From positions 499,866-563,865 of the forward strand of contig JBDRYS010000001.1 of NCBI GenBank assembly GCA_039803545.1: 64,000 bases of DNA, in the 5' to 3' direction. The position numbers and the translations under genes are program-made. The notes beneath the pieces are model-generated. The model was not told the DNA's origin. It worked only from the letters and a program-made list of their open reading frames with translations, and ran no database searches. Below, piece by piece: positions 1 through 13,141 of this stretch. Source of the stretch: a candidate division WOR-3 bacterium (GTDB lineage: Bacteria; Hydrothermota; Hydrothermia; UBA1063). Numbering within the stretch: position 1 is the stretch's first letter; each line of letters begins with the position of its first letter.

Positions 1-1
1 G

Positions 2-1777
2 AGACTTGGAACTTACACACGATACTTTACAATCTTGGATCGAGAAGATCAGAAGAAGATTTTAAAAGAGGTCCTGGGCGAGATCGGCGAAGAAAGCTCG
101 AAACTCGAAAGTTTAGCAGAAAGCATCTCCCGTTATAAGACAGGTTTATTTGAAGCGGAAGATCAATATTTTTTAACCCTCTTCAAACACTATTCGAGAA
201 AATTACTGGAATACAATGCCCTTGATTTCGATGACCTTCTCCTTCTTCCCTTGAGGATCTTTAAGGAATTTCCAGAAGTTCTTGAATACTACTCAACTAA
301 ATTTCAGCATGTTCTGGTAGATGAGTACCAGGATACAAACCATTTGCAGTATTTACTCATAAAGGCCCTATCTCATATTCACAGAAACGTTTTTGTTGTC
401 GGAGATGAAGACCAGTCTATTTACTCCTTCAGAGGAGCAGACATACAAAATATTCTCAATTTTGAAAAGGATTTCCCTGATTGCAAAATTATAAAACTGG
501 AACAAAACTACCGAAGCACTCAAAAAATATTACACGCAGCCTCCACCGTGATTAAAAACAATAGATACAGAATCGGAAAAACCTTATGGACTTCAAACCC
601 ACCAGGAGAAAATCTTGTTATAATAGAGACAGAAGACGAGGATGAGGAGGCACAAAAAGTGGTTGAAATAATTAGGGCTTCAAAACGTCCTTTTGGTGAC
701 TTTCTTATCCTTTACAGAATAAATGCCCAATCAAGGTCACTGGAATCTGCACTTCAGAGAAACGGAATTAATTATAAGATCGTTGGTGGAATAAAGTTCT
801 ACGAAAGAAAAGAGATAAAAGATATACTCGCATACCTAAAATTTCTTGTCAACCCAAAGGACGATATCTCCCTCGAGAGAATATTAAACGTTCCACCACG
901 GGGAATAGGTCCGGAGACCATTAAAGTTCTAAAGGAAAAATCTCATGAACTCGGCTTACCACTCTTTGAAATTATTAAAAACCATCAGGAAATTTCACTG
1001 AATTCGAGGATTCACAGGGCTTTAGACAATTTTCTTGGCTTAATCACCGCCCTGGAGTCAAAGGTTTCGGAACTTAGTGCTTACGAAATGGTTACCTTTC
1101 TGGTGGACGAAATTCGTTATTATGATTACCTTCTTAGATCTACCGAACCTGAAAAGGCTCAGGAAAAGATAGAAAATGTTAGGGAACTAATTGGGGAGAT
1201 TAAGAAGTTTTCTGAAGAAAACTCAAAGAGTGTAATGGATTACGTGCTTCAGATCTCCCTGCGCTCCGATATCGATGATTATAATGCATCCCCTGATTTT
1301 GTTACGTTAATGACGGTACACAATGCAAAAGGTTTAGAATTTCCAGTAGTTATAATTACCGGATTAGAAGAGTCAATTTTCCCTCACTATAGATCAAAAG
1401 ATAACCCCCTCGAACTTGAAGAAGAAAGGAGGCTTTTTCATGTTGCCTTGACAAGGGCTAAAGAAAAGGTATATATTACCTTTACAAAGAATAGATACTT
1501 GCGCAAGGGTTTCCTCGAACCATCAAGGTTTATTTATGAACTGCCAGAAGAAGTAATTGATTACGTCGGAAAGTCAGAGGCTGAAACTGTCATAGAAAAA
1601 TACCATTTTAAAGAAAAAAAGAGAGGTGAATTTGAACCTGGTGACTTAGTGCATCATCAAGTTTTTGGCATGGGTAAGGTAGTAGAAGTCTATGAGGATA
1701 AAATCAAAGTGAACTTTTTTAAGGTTGGTTTAAAAACATTGGTGATCGAGTATGCAAAACTTGAGAGAGTGGAATAA
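2..1777 (+). CDS. uvrD: UvrD/PcrA-type superfamily 1 DNA helicase, 5'-truncated by the window edge
   Basis: ATP-dependent 3'-5' DNA helicase of the UvrD/PcrA/Rep family, acting in repair and replication restart. The reading frame is open to the left edge, so the TTG at 35 is not the start; the N-terminal Walker A part lies outside the window. Visible motifs in order are motif II VDEYQDTN (near visible residue 106), motif III GDEDQSIYSFRGAD, motif IV QNYRS, motif V TVHNAKGLEFP and motif VI RRLFHVALTRAK. The C-terminal 45 residues (FEPGDLVHHQVFGMGKV and on) match the small Tudor-like domain of PcrA that contacts RNA polymerase. The 3' end overlaps the YitT gene by 26 bases. The family is clear; which paralogue (uvrD, pcrA or rep) cannot be decided here. 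Confidence 0.93.
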   Translation, partial: RLGTYTRYFTILDREDQKKILKEVLGEIGEESSKLESLAESISRYKTGLFEAEDQYFLTLFKHYSRKLLEYNALDFDDLLLLPLRIFKEFPEVLEYYSTKFQHVLVDEYQDTNHLQYLLIKALSHIHRNVFVVGDEDQSIYSFRGADIQNILNFEKDFPDCKIIKLEQNYRSTQKILHAASTVIKNNRYRIGKTLWTSNPPGENLVIIETEDEDEEAQKVVEIIRASKRPFGDFLILYRINAQSRSLESALQRNGINYKIVGGIKFYERKEIKDILAYLKFLVNPKDDISLERILNVPPRGIGPETIKVLKEKSHELGLPLFEIIKNHQEISLNSRIHRALDNFLGLITALESKVSELSAYEMVTFLVDEIRYYDYLLRSTEPEKAQEKIENVRELIGEIKKFSEENSKSVMDYVLQISLRSDIDDYNASPDFVTLMTVHNAKGLEFPVVIITGLEESIFPHYRSKDNPLELEEERRLFHVALTRAKEKVYITFTKNRYLRKGFLEPSRFIYELPEEVIDYVGKSEAETVIEKYHFKEKKRGEFEPGDLVHHQVFGMGKVVEVYEDKIKVNFFKVGLKTLVIEYAKLERVE

Positions 1778-2642
1778 AAGTCTATTTCTGAAAATAAACT
1801 GGGCGGATGTCGCCGTCATTACCCTCGGGACACTCATTACCTCCGTTGGGATCGTTCTATTCCTGGCACCTAACAAGATCGCAGCAGGTGGGGTGTCAGG
1901 TATAAGCATTATATTATTTCACCTTTTCCACTTTCCAATAGGACTCACAATGCTCATAATAAATGCTATTCTGTTTGTAATCGCCTTTGTACTCCTTGGA
2001 AGTGAATTCGGATTGAAAAGCATTTATGCCACAGTCATGCTAAGTGTATTCGTCGATTTACTGGAGTACCTTCTTCCAAAGTCCTTGTATATTAATGACC
2101 TTGTGATAGCAACACTCTTTGGTGATCTCTTAACGGGATTTGGGATTGCCCTGGTCGTTTCGAGGGGGGCTTCCACCGGTGGAACCGATATTGTGGCAAT
2201 GATCATTAAGAAATACACCAACATCGATATGGGAAAAGCTCTTATGGTAATAGATTTCACTATCACTCTCTTTGCAGGAATCTTCTTTGGTAAGATAATT
2301 GGGATGTATTCGCTCCTCGCCGTCATTATAAATACGAACACCATTGATTACGTTCTTGAAGGTATAACTACGTCCTTCCAGGCCTTCATAATATCAAAGG
2401 AGCACGAGGCCATTAAAGAAAGGATATTAAAGGAGATAGGACGAGGAGTAACTTTGATAAGAGCGATAGGTGGTTTTACCGGTGAAGAGCGACTTGCCCT
2501 ATGGGTTATTTTAAAATCTCCAAGGGAAATAGTGAAACTTAAGGAGATAGTTAAAGAAGAGGACCCCACGGCCTTTGTTACAATAACTCACGTCCGTGAG
2601 GTCCTCGGAAAGGGATTTAAAAGAATTTCAAGTTCATTCTAA
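1752..2642 (+). CDS. YitT family integral membrane protein
   Basis: A 296-residue protein of the YitT/DUF161 family. Five to six hydrophobic helices fill residues 20-200, including the glycine-rich segments APNKIAAGGVSGI and SRGASTGGTDIVAM that are family hallmarks. A soluble C-terminal domain of about 90 residues (TLIRAIGGFTGEERLALWVILK) matches DUF2179, a predicted ligand-binding fold. The transported substrate of this family is unknown. It is translationally coupled to the helicase gene, starting inside its last codons, and its 3' end overlaps the convergent membrane gene by 4 bases, so no terminator separates them. Confidence 0.88.
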   Translation: MQNLREWNKSLFLKINWADVAVITLGTLITSVGIVLFLAPNKIAAGGVSGISIILFHLFHFPIGLTMLIINAILFVIAFVLLGSEFGLKSIYATVMLSVFVDLLEYLLPKSLYINDLVIATLFGDLLTGFGIALVVSRGASTGGTDIVAMIIKKYTNIDMGKALMVIDFTITLFAGIFFGKIIGMYSLLAVIINTNTIDYVLEGITTSFQAFIISKEHEAIKERILKEIGRGVTLIRAIGGFTGEERLALWVILKSPREIVKLKEIVKEEDPTAFVTITHVREVLGKGFKRISSSF

Positions 2643-3271
2643 AAAGGCCTGATTCCGAGCCATTTGTTCAATAAGAAATCAAGTCTCCCTACAAGTAAGG
2701 AGAACCTCGCCATTACCGTATAACCGAAGGAGGCACCGAATCCAAGCATCAACAAGAATAGCCCCACCTTGGAAATCTGTTTTACGCCCGGCCTATCATG
2801 GGGAATTGAGAAGTAGAAATAGACCAGTACAGAAACTACTCCTACGAACAGAATCAAAGCATTGATCCAACTTATTAAATTAGGGTAAGGAGGTCTCAAA
2901 ATTGAACTTTTGCTCTGCTCTATTATGTAAGTTTGAATAGTTAAAGGAATACTTAAACCCGAACCAATACCGAGTAGAACAGCCATGGGCCACCTTATCA
3001 TATAGGAAATCTTTGGGAAAGCCGAAGTGAGATAAAGAAGTCCGAGAACAAATGGTATTATGAAAATGAATTGCTTCTCTTGAAATAGGGGAACCCACAC
3101 ATTAGGATAAAAGGCATTTTTATAAACCACCACAAGTCCGTACCCTGTAGCAAGCCCAACGAATAAGTGCTCGGCCATCCTGAAGAGTGGATTATCCTTA
3201 TACAAAAAAGTGAAAATTGCTAAAGTGAGCAAAGCCTGAATCCATATCCAAAGGTTTGTCGAAATGTGCAT
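2639..3271 (-). CDS. Six-helix membrane protein, last gene of the DUF6754-like cluster
   Basis: A 210-residue, strongly hydrophobic protein with about six membrane helices and short loops; I recognise no catalytic motif. It starts 1 base after the stop of the preceding gene, and the four genes between 5844 and 2639 run with gaps of 1-12 bases, so they are almost certainly co-transcribed and probably form one membrane assembly. The helix near the N-terminus carries LFRMAEHLFVGLATGYGL, the most conserved-looking segment. Function unknown; the call as a real gene rests on length, tight packing and a typical membrane-protein composition. Confidence 0.75.
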   Translation of the reverse strand: MHISTNLWIWIQALLTLAIFTFLYKDNPLFRMAEHLFVGLATGYGLVVVYKNAFYPNVWVPLFQEKQFIFIIPFVLGLLYLTSAFPKISYMIRWPMAVLLGIGSGLSIPLTIQTYIIEQSKSSILRPPYPNLISWINALILFVGVVSVLVYFYFSIPHDRPGVKQISKVGLFLLMLGFGASFGYTVMARFSLLVGRLDFLLNKWLGIRPF

Positions 3272-3272
3272 G

Positions 3273-4130
3273 TTACTTCCTCCTCCTTGATAAAAAGTAA
3301 CCTATGTTGCCAATTATTATGAACAAGATAATGAGTAATTGCCCTATTGAATTAGCATCCATCATCCTGATCGCTGAAGTAGAAAATTTACCTATTCCTT
3401 TCTCTTTCAAAATGCGATTAACGGCATCTTCGTATTCGGCTGCTGCTTTCATCCCAGCCAGCATGCCTATAAACTGGCCCGCCTGTATATATGGATAAAA
3501 ATCACCTGCGCTAACACCAGTTACTGCTGCTGCAACTTTAACCCCGTATTTTGTATAAGCATAAACTGCCCATGTAGCAGGAATTGCTGATCCACTAAAA
3601 CTTATAACTAAGGCAATATCTCTATAATTTTTTACAGGCTTTAGAGCGTAAATATCTGTGGTCTTAGTTCCAAAGTAATCTGTCTTATAAACGCTTTTAA
3701 TGTCTTCTCCAAGCCCTAAAATCACTACAGCACCACCAGCTTGGTAGCCTAAGAAGACATAGTCAGTATCTCGACGAGCCCCAAGAACTCTCTCGGCTTC
3801 GGTAAAGGCATCCAGTGCTAAGCCGGCTCCTTGAACTCCTAAGGTCATGCCGATAGGAATTACCCCTCTTAGGATACAGTGTTTTACAACGGCCTTATAC
3901 ATTGGGTGTACTTCAGGAGCAACCGAGGGATCATAATCAGCGGACAAGATAACATAAGAGCCTTTGGGAAGAGTATCTATATATTCAAATACCCTCTTCA
4001 CCTGGGGTGACATTTTTTGAGGGAAATGCGGTGGGAAGATTAAAGGAATTATGAGTCCAATTAAAATCACAAGATAAATGTATTTTCTGTCAATCTTGCT
4101 AAGTTTAATAAAGAAATCCCTTACTGACAT
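3273..4130 (-). CDS. Membrane-anchored protein with a large soluble alpha/beta domain, DUF6754-like cluster
   Basis: A 285-residue protein with one helix near the N-terminus (residues 18-36), a soluble region of about 210 residues, and a C-terminal helix followed by a basic SRRRK tail. That places the soluble domain between two anchors, on one side of the membrane. The soluble part has alternating beta-alpha character with glycine-rich turns (GVQGAGLALDAF, GYQAGGAVVILGLGED), suggesting ligand binding, but I do not recognise the family. It sits 1 base from its neighbour on each side. It resembles the third soluble domain type seen in small uncharacterised clusters of candidate phyla; the function is unknown. 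Confidence 0.75.
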   Translation of the reverse strand: MSVRDFFIKLSKIDRKYIYLVILIGLIIPLIFPPHFPQKMSPQVKRVFEYIDTLPKGSYVILSADYDPSVAPEVHPMYKAVVKHCILRGVIPIGMTLGVQGAGLALDAFTEAERVLGARRDTDYVFLGYQAGGAVVILGLGEDIKSVYKTDYFGTKTTDIYALKPVKNYRDIALVISFSGSAIPATWAVYAYTKYGVKVAAAVTGVSAGDFYPYIQAGQFIGMLAGMKAAAEYEDAVNRILKEKGIGKFSTSAIRMMDANSIGQLLIILFIIIGNIGYFLSRRRK

Positions 4131-4131
4131 A

Positions 4132-4755
4132 TCAACCTCCTACCCAGTTTCTTTCAATTCCAAGGATTATTTTGATGGAAGTTGCTACCACTCCAAGTCC
4201 AACGCCAATCATAATACCCCTCTTAGAAGCCAAATTGGGGACAGCCATAATCCATTCAACTATTTCATTCATCTTTGGAACATAGTTACCTATGGTAGTT
4301 GTTCCGAAGATTATTATAAAAGCAGTAATCATAAGGACCGTCGCTTCAACTCCCCTAATCCTGAATGCCCTATATGCCGCAGAGGACATGTAGAAGGCGA
4401 GCAAGGAAAAGGTCGTTGCCTGCAAAGGCACCATCATGTTATTATACATTTTCTGGAAGAGGGAATCGGAACCTGTACCGCCAATAAAGCCGATTAACAC
4501 CATTGCTGCAAAAGATAGAATGGCTACCAAACTGTAGGGGGCGTAATTCTTGTCTTTGAGTCTTCTCGAATGGAACCTTAAAAAGCTAACTATAGCCATT
4601 ATGTAAGCCATTGAAGCTATTGCTCGGTCCCACATAAGTGAGTTGTCATATATAGTCTGAGATATCGGGTGCGGTACGAAATACTGTAAGGTCATAATAA
4701 TACCTATTATGAAAACAAGGGCCAAAGGTATTTTCTTTTCTAATAAAGGTCTCAT
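4132..4755 (-). CDS. Five- to six-helix membrane protein, DUF6754-like cluster
   Basis: A 207-residue integral membrane protein with about five hydrophobic segments. It starts with a basic residue-flanked helix (MRPLLEKKIPLALVFIIG) and holds short polar loops with DRAIASMAYIMA and GGTGSDSLFQKMYNNMM. No known catalytic motif is visible. A ribosome site (AGGAGG) lies just upstream of its ATG, 12 bases beyond the preceding stop. It is the second gene of the cluster and probably pairs with the 210-residue membrane protein to form the integral part of a complex with two membrane-anchored soluble partners. Confidence 0.75.
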   Translation of the reverse strand: MRPLLEKKIPLALVFIIGIIMTLQYFVPHPISQTIYDNSLMWDRAIASMAYIMAIVSFLRFHSRRLKDKNYAPYSLVAILSFAAMVLIGFIGGTGSDSLFQKMYNNMMVPLQATTFSLLAFYMSSAAYRAFRIRGVEATVLMITAFIIIFGTTTIGNYVPKMNEIVEWIMAVPNLASKRGIMIGVGLGVVATSIKIILGIERNWVGG

Positions 4756-4767
4756 CTCATAACCTCC

Positions 4768-5844
4768 TTAGAACAAACCTAAGGTGATATTCACTTTAAA
4801 AAGGCTTAATATACTTAGCAAAACCATGACGACAACCAGAAGTAACTTAGCGAGGTCCTGGGCTTTAATAGTACCTGTGAGAAGAGGTTCCCTTGATAAA
4901 TATGCGCTTGCTGCGTAAAGCTCCTCACCGATTAGTGTATAGTCACAGGTAACGACAAAGAATGGCAACTGAGCAACCGAATCCGTACCTGCAACCTGAA
5001 TAGCCCCCGTTGAGGCGCCAGTTTCGGATAGAATTAGGGATTCCGCATAGTAATATCCCATAAAGAAGTTAGTAGCACTTTGCTCCCTTACCATCCTTGC
5101 AGCAACATGGGCTGCGTAACCAAACTGGCTATCAGTGGCAAAATAAACATCATCAGGATTAAATAAGTCTGGCCTGCCAATCGTTGTGTATGCTTCCTTC
5201 ACTATTTCTCTCGCTATGGTGTAAACGACGGGGTCGTAACATGGTACGACTATTCTTGTCTCAAATTGACCTGCCCTCTTCGTCACATGCGAGAGAATAT
5301 TGAGGGCTGCAATGGTAGCAATATCTGAAATGCCCGTCAATCCGTTTACATAAATTATAGGCCTACCCATTTCCGTGGCACGTCCAATTGCCTCATTCAC
5401 AGCCTCTAATCCCGCTATTGGTCGTAGATAAAGCGGTTTGTTTGCCCTTGCCTGTGCAATGTAATAAATCATAATAATTGTAAATAGCATCATTGCTATA
5501 AATAGCGGGAGTTTGTCCTTGTCAAACCACTTTGCGGTAGGCCTGGTATATTCACTCCACTCACTTTCAAAGATGAGATTCCCATTGGAATAAGCAAGGA
5601 TCTTATACCGGTAATCCTTTTTGTGGCTGAGGCTATTATCTGTATACGCCTTTAGAAATGGTAAAATATCTAAAGTATCAATCTTTCCATCGCTACATTT
5701 TCTCACAAGATTTAGAGTAGTAATTTGAGGTCGAATTGTATCAGGTATATCCAGTACTATAGTGAGTTTTTTACCTGTTCCATCAGGGCTAAAGACCCTT
5801 GGTGGTGACAGGAATAGCATAAAAAGGATAGTTTTTAAAAGCAT
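4768..5844 (-). CDS. DUF6754-like exported/membrane-anchored protein, first gene of the cluster
   Basis: A 358-residue protein. The third possible codon (ATG at 5844) is chosen because the upstream GTG lies inside the AAGGAGG ribosome site. Order of parts: signal-like helix (residues 1-18), an Ig/FN3-like extracytoplasmic region, a membrane helix near residue 118 (LFIAMMLFTIIMIYY), a soluble domain of about 180 residues (RPIAGLEAVNEAIGRATEMG, then GLTGISDIATIAALNI and TGASTGAIQVAGTDSVAQLPFF), and a final membrane helix. The soluble domain resembles the family called DUF6754; this is from memory and unverified. It leads the four-gene operon and has its own likely promoter at 5872-5899. Confidence 0.72.
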   Translation of the reverse strand: MLLKTILFMLFLSPPRVFSPDGTGKKLTIVLDIPDTIRPQITTLNLVRKCSDGKIDTLDILPFLKAYTDNSLSHKKDYRYKILAYSNGNLIFESEWSEYTRPTAKWFDKDKLPLFIAMMLFTIIMIYYIAQARANKPLYLRPIAGLEAVNEAIGRATEMGRPIIYVNGLTGISDIATIAALNILSHVTKRAGQFETRIVVPCYDPVVYTIAREIVKEAYTTIGRPDLFNPDDVYFATDSQFGYAAHVAARMVREQSATNFFMGYYYAESLILSETGASTGAIQVAGTDSVAQLPFFVVTCDYTLIGEELYAASAYLSREPLLTGTIKAQDLAKLLLVVVMVLLSILSLFKVNITLGLF

Positions 5845-5871
5845 TGCCACCTCCTTCGCATATTAGGATTA

Positions 5872-5899
5872 ATTTTAAACTAAAAACCTTCTACTGCAA
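5872..5899 (-). promoter_or_regulatory. Probable sigma-70-type promoter of the four-gene membrane cluster
   Basis: Read on the minus strand: TTGCAG (5899-5894), 16-base spacer, TAAAAT (5877-5872). Transcription would start about 20 bases before the ATG at 5844, leaving room for the AAGGAGG site. Both boxes match four of six consensus bases. Confidence 0.4.
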
Positions 5900-5907
5900 A
5901 ATACAAA

Positions 5908-6258
5908 TTATGCAAACTTGCAGGGATTAGAAGTTTCTTGTGATTTTAGTACTTCTTCAAAATTAAGTCTACTTGAAAGATCATCTATTGTAGTTCTGAT
6001 GCCCATTCGAGGCTCCTTTTCTTGTTGTAAGCCCTGTCAAGCTCGCTTTGCAACATGATTATCGCTTGTGTTAATTTTACTATCTTTATGTTATCCCTCA
6101 AACTCTCAATTCTCCTTTTTACTTCTTTACATAAGCTTTCAACTCTTAACTCCACCCGTTTAACGGCGTTTCTATCTCATATCCACTTTACCTTTCTCTC
6201 CGTTTATTTTGTGTTTCTCGCTACCTTCATTTGCTATGACTACATTGCGTTCCTCCTT
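5908..6258 (-). pseudogene. Remnant of a small charged, helical protein with two apparent frameshifts
   Basis: Three consecutive minus-strand reading frames make one coherent charged, helical product. The first (6258 to about 6180) reads KEERNVVIANEGSEKHK and stops at TAG. The second (6155-5985, 56 codons from a GTG) reads as a coiled-coil-like stretch with LCKEVKRRIESLRDNIK. The third (6006-5908, 32 codons) reads MGIRTTIDDLSSRLNFEEVL. The third frame has its own AAAAGGAG six bases before an ATG, so it could still be translated or be a tiny gene of its own. The plus-strand hydrophobic frame here is the expected mirror image of a charged antisense product. I do not recognise the ancestor. Confidence 0.4.
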
Positions 6259-6363
6259 GTTTGAAGAATAAAAAATGCAGTATGGTCGCCGTTTTATTAC
6301 TTTGTTATTTTTGAAGAAACAATCCAATTTCGATTAGATTAATTTTGAGGAACGCTGTTTTTT

Positions 6364-6392
6364 TTGACTGTTTTAATAACCGAAGGTATAAT
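6364..6392 (+). promoter_or_regulatory. Near-consensus promoter of the nuoEF/chimera/gdh operon
   Basis: TTGACT (6364-6369), 17-base spacer, TATAAT (6387-6392): five and six of six consensus bases at optimal spacing. Transcription would start near 6399, giving a leader of about 90 bases before the first ATG at 6488. The leader shows no strong hairpin that I can see. The 6265-6360 stretch upstream holds no gene. Confidence 0.78.
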
Positions 6393-6487
6393 TTTAACAA
6401 TGCAATTTCTGATATACTTAGTTCAAAAATGTTCAGCAAAAATGCAAACTAATACAACCACAGAGGTAAAAACACAGGAGAGGTATT

Positions 6488-6952
6488 ATGGAGGATAAAC
6501 TAAATTTTATTAGAACCAGCGAAAAAAGTCCGAGCTCACTGATTCCACTCCTCCAAAAAACTCAGGAAACATTTGGATACTTGCCAAAAGAGGCTCTGGA
6601 GGAAATTTCGCGTCATCTTGAAATTCCCCTTACAAGGGTATTAGGAGTGGCAACTTTCTACGCTCAATTCCGCTTTGAACCCTTAGGTAAGTATGTTATC
6701 AAAATCTGTCACGGAACAGCATGTCATGTGAATGGTGCTGAAAATATTGCACAAGCGCTTCGTGAGGAGACAGGCATCGATGAAGGACAAACAACTCCTG
6801 ATGGACTTATAACGATCGAAAGAGTCGCGTGTTTGGGATGTTGCAGTTTGGCTCCGGTTATTATGATTAACGATAAAGTTTATGGTAAGCTTAACGGCGA
6901 AGCTGTCAGAAAGTTAATTAGAAAATTAAAGAAAGGAGAGCTTAATGATTAA
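6488..6952 (+). CDS. nuoE: NuoE/HydC-like [2Fe-2S] thioredoxin-fold subunit
   Basis: The 24-kDa-type subunit of NADH-dependent complexes (NuoE of complex I, HydC of bifurcating hydrogenases). At 154 residues it has the normal length. The four cluster ligands are visible as C74, C79, C115 and C119 (CHGTAC and CLGCC). An N-terminal helical bundle (PSSLIPLLQKTQETFGYLP) precedes the thioredoxin-like fold. A ribosome site (AGGAG) lies eight bases before the ATG. The 3' end overlaps the NuoF-like gene by 8 bases. With no complex I membrane subunits nearby, it more likely belongs to a soluble bifurcating enzyme than to complex I. Confidence 0.92.
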   Translation: MEDKLNFIRTSEKSPSSLIPLLQKTQETFGYLPKEALEEISRHLEIPLTRVLGVATFYAQFRFEPLGKYVIKICHGTACHVNGAENIAQALREETGIDEGQTTPDGLITIERVACLGCCSLAPVIMINDKVYGKLNGEAVRKLIRKLKKGELND

Positions 6953-8751
6953 GGCAATTGCTGTTGGTATGAATTCATGTGGAATTGCTGCAGGGGCAAA
7001 GGAAACATTTAATGCCCTTCAGAGGTTTTTAAAAGAGAAAAATATCAATATTCCTCTGAAGGTAACAGGGTGCGTTGGAATGTGCTATAGAGAACCTTTG
7101 GTCGATATTATATACGAAGATACTATCATTACTTACGGGAATTTGACTCAAGAAAAAGTTGAAAAACTGATTGATTCTCATATTATAAACAATGTACCCA
7201 TTCAAGAATGGATAGTCAAAACCGATAAAATCAATGGTACAAAAATCCTTGAAACTTGGGATGTTGATGGTTTCTTTGCTATGCAAAAGAAAATTGTTCT
7301 TGAAAATTCAGGATACATAGACCCTGAAAATATTGATGAGTATATTGCAAGGGATGGGTATGAAGCATTGAGAATCGCCCTAAAGCATAAACCTGAAGAG
7401 ATAATAGAAATCATTGAAAAATCAGGGCTTCGTGGCCGTGGAGGCGCGGGGTTTCCAACGGGTTTAAAATGGAAATTTACCCGAGAAGCACCAGGAGAAA
7501 AGAAATACGTAGTATGTAATGCTGATGAGGGCGATCCTGGTGCTTTTATGGACAGAAACGTTTTAGAGGGAGACCCACACAGAGTTTTAGAAGGAATGAT
7601 CATTGGGGCCTATGCAATTGGTGCCAGTGAAGGATACATTTACGTGCGTGCTGAATATCCGCTTGCAATTAAGAGACTTAAAATAGCAATTGCTCAGGCA
7701 AGAGAAAAAGGGTTCCTTGGTGAAAATATTTTGGGAAGTAATTTCTCATTCGATATAAAAATAAAAGAAGGTGCTGGCGCCTTTGTTTGTGGAGAGGAAA
7801 CAGCTTTAATAGCCTCTATTGAAGGAAAACGGGGAATGCCAAGGCCAAGACCACCATTCCCTGCTCAGAAGGGACTCTTTGGCAAACCGACAAACATAAA
7901 CAATGTTGAAACGTGGGCAAATGTTCCTTGGATAATAAGACATGGACCAGAGGCTTTCGCTTCAATTGGAACTGAAAAGAGCAAGGGAACTAAAGTTTTT
8001 GCTTTGGCTGGGAAAATCTCCAGGGGCGGTAATGTAGAGGTCCCCATGGGACTCTCTTTACGCGATATCCTGGTAAAGATCGGTGGAGGGACGAAAACAG
8101 GAAAACCAATCAAAGCAGTCCAACTCGGCGGGCCTTCAGGTGGTTGTATTCCCGAACAAATGCTTGATATTCCAGTCGATTACGAGTCTATAAACAAAAC
8201 GGGAGCGATCATGGGTTCAGGTGGGATGGTGGTGATGGATGCTGACACATGTATGGTTGATGTTGCTAAATTCTTTCTGGATTTTACAGTCAAAGAGTCG
8301 TGTGGGAAATGTACCTTCTGCAGGCTTGGAACAATGAGAATGTGGGAAATTCTTGATAAGATTTCAAAGGGAAATGGTGTTTTAGAAGACCTTGAAAATC
8401 TTGAAAAATTGGCATACGAAGTGAAAGCTGGTTCCCTCTGTGGCCTGGGTCAAACTGCTCCGAATCCCGTACTCACAACCCTTAGATACTTTAAGCACGA
8501 GTATATAGAACACGTGGTTGATAAAAAGTGTCGTGCTAAGGTATGTAAGCCTTTAATTGCTTATCGAATAATTACCGACAAATGCACCGGTTGTACAGCC
8601 TGTGCAAGATATTGCCCTGTTAAAGCAATCACAGGGGAGGTTAGAAAACCCCATTACATAAACCAGGATATTTGTATCAAGTGTGGTACTTGTTATGAAG
8701 TGTGCAGGTTCAACGCAATAGAGATTGTAGATGCTTTCCAGGGAGTGAAAA

Positions 8752-8765
<14 letters not shown>
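6945..8765 (+). CDS. nuoF: NuoF/HydB-like NADH-binding flavoprotein with N-terminal 2Fe-2S and C-terminal ferredoxin domains
   Basis: The 606-residue diaphorase subunit that binds NADH, FMN and Fe-S clusters. Order of parts: a thioredoxin-like domain (residues 1-85) with C12, C43 and C47 visible; the FMN site GRGGAGFPTG near 163; the NADH loop CGEETALIASIEG near 280; an SLBB domain; the NuoF [4Fe-4S] site (ESCGKCTFC near 450, last ligand in SLCGLG near 495); and a two-cluster ferredoxin domain (CTGCTACARYC near 546, CIKCGTCYEVC near 575). This extended layout is typical of HydB and other bifurcating BfuB-type subunits, not of complex I NuoF, which lacks the added ends. It overlaps both neighbours, by 8 and 14 bases, so the three subunits are made together. 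Confidence 0.93.
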
Positions 8766-13052
<4,287 letters not shown>

Positions 13053-13078
13053 TAAATCCAAAGGTTAAGAACCCTCGC

Positions 13079-13105
13079 AGGGCCCCGCAAGGGGCCCTGT
13101 TTTTT
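13079..13105 (+). terminator. Rho-independent terminator after gdhA
   Basis: An 8-bp perfect stem (AGGGCCCC / GGGGCCCT, 13079-13086 with 13091-13098), GCAA tetraloop, then GTTTTTT. It closes the nuoE-gdhA operon. Confidence 0.92.
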
Positions 13106-13141
13106 ATGAGAAAAAACCTTTGCTTAATTTCGGGGGGCAAA

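Noticed and set aside
4078-4497. A 139-residue plus-strand reading frame
   Set aside because: Antisense to the membrane cluster; no ribosome site and random-like composition.
6055-6264. A 69-residue plus-strand hydrophobic reading frame
   Set aside because: It is the mirror of the charged minus-strand remnant at 5908-6258, has no ribosome site, and lies before the operon promoter.
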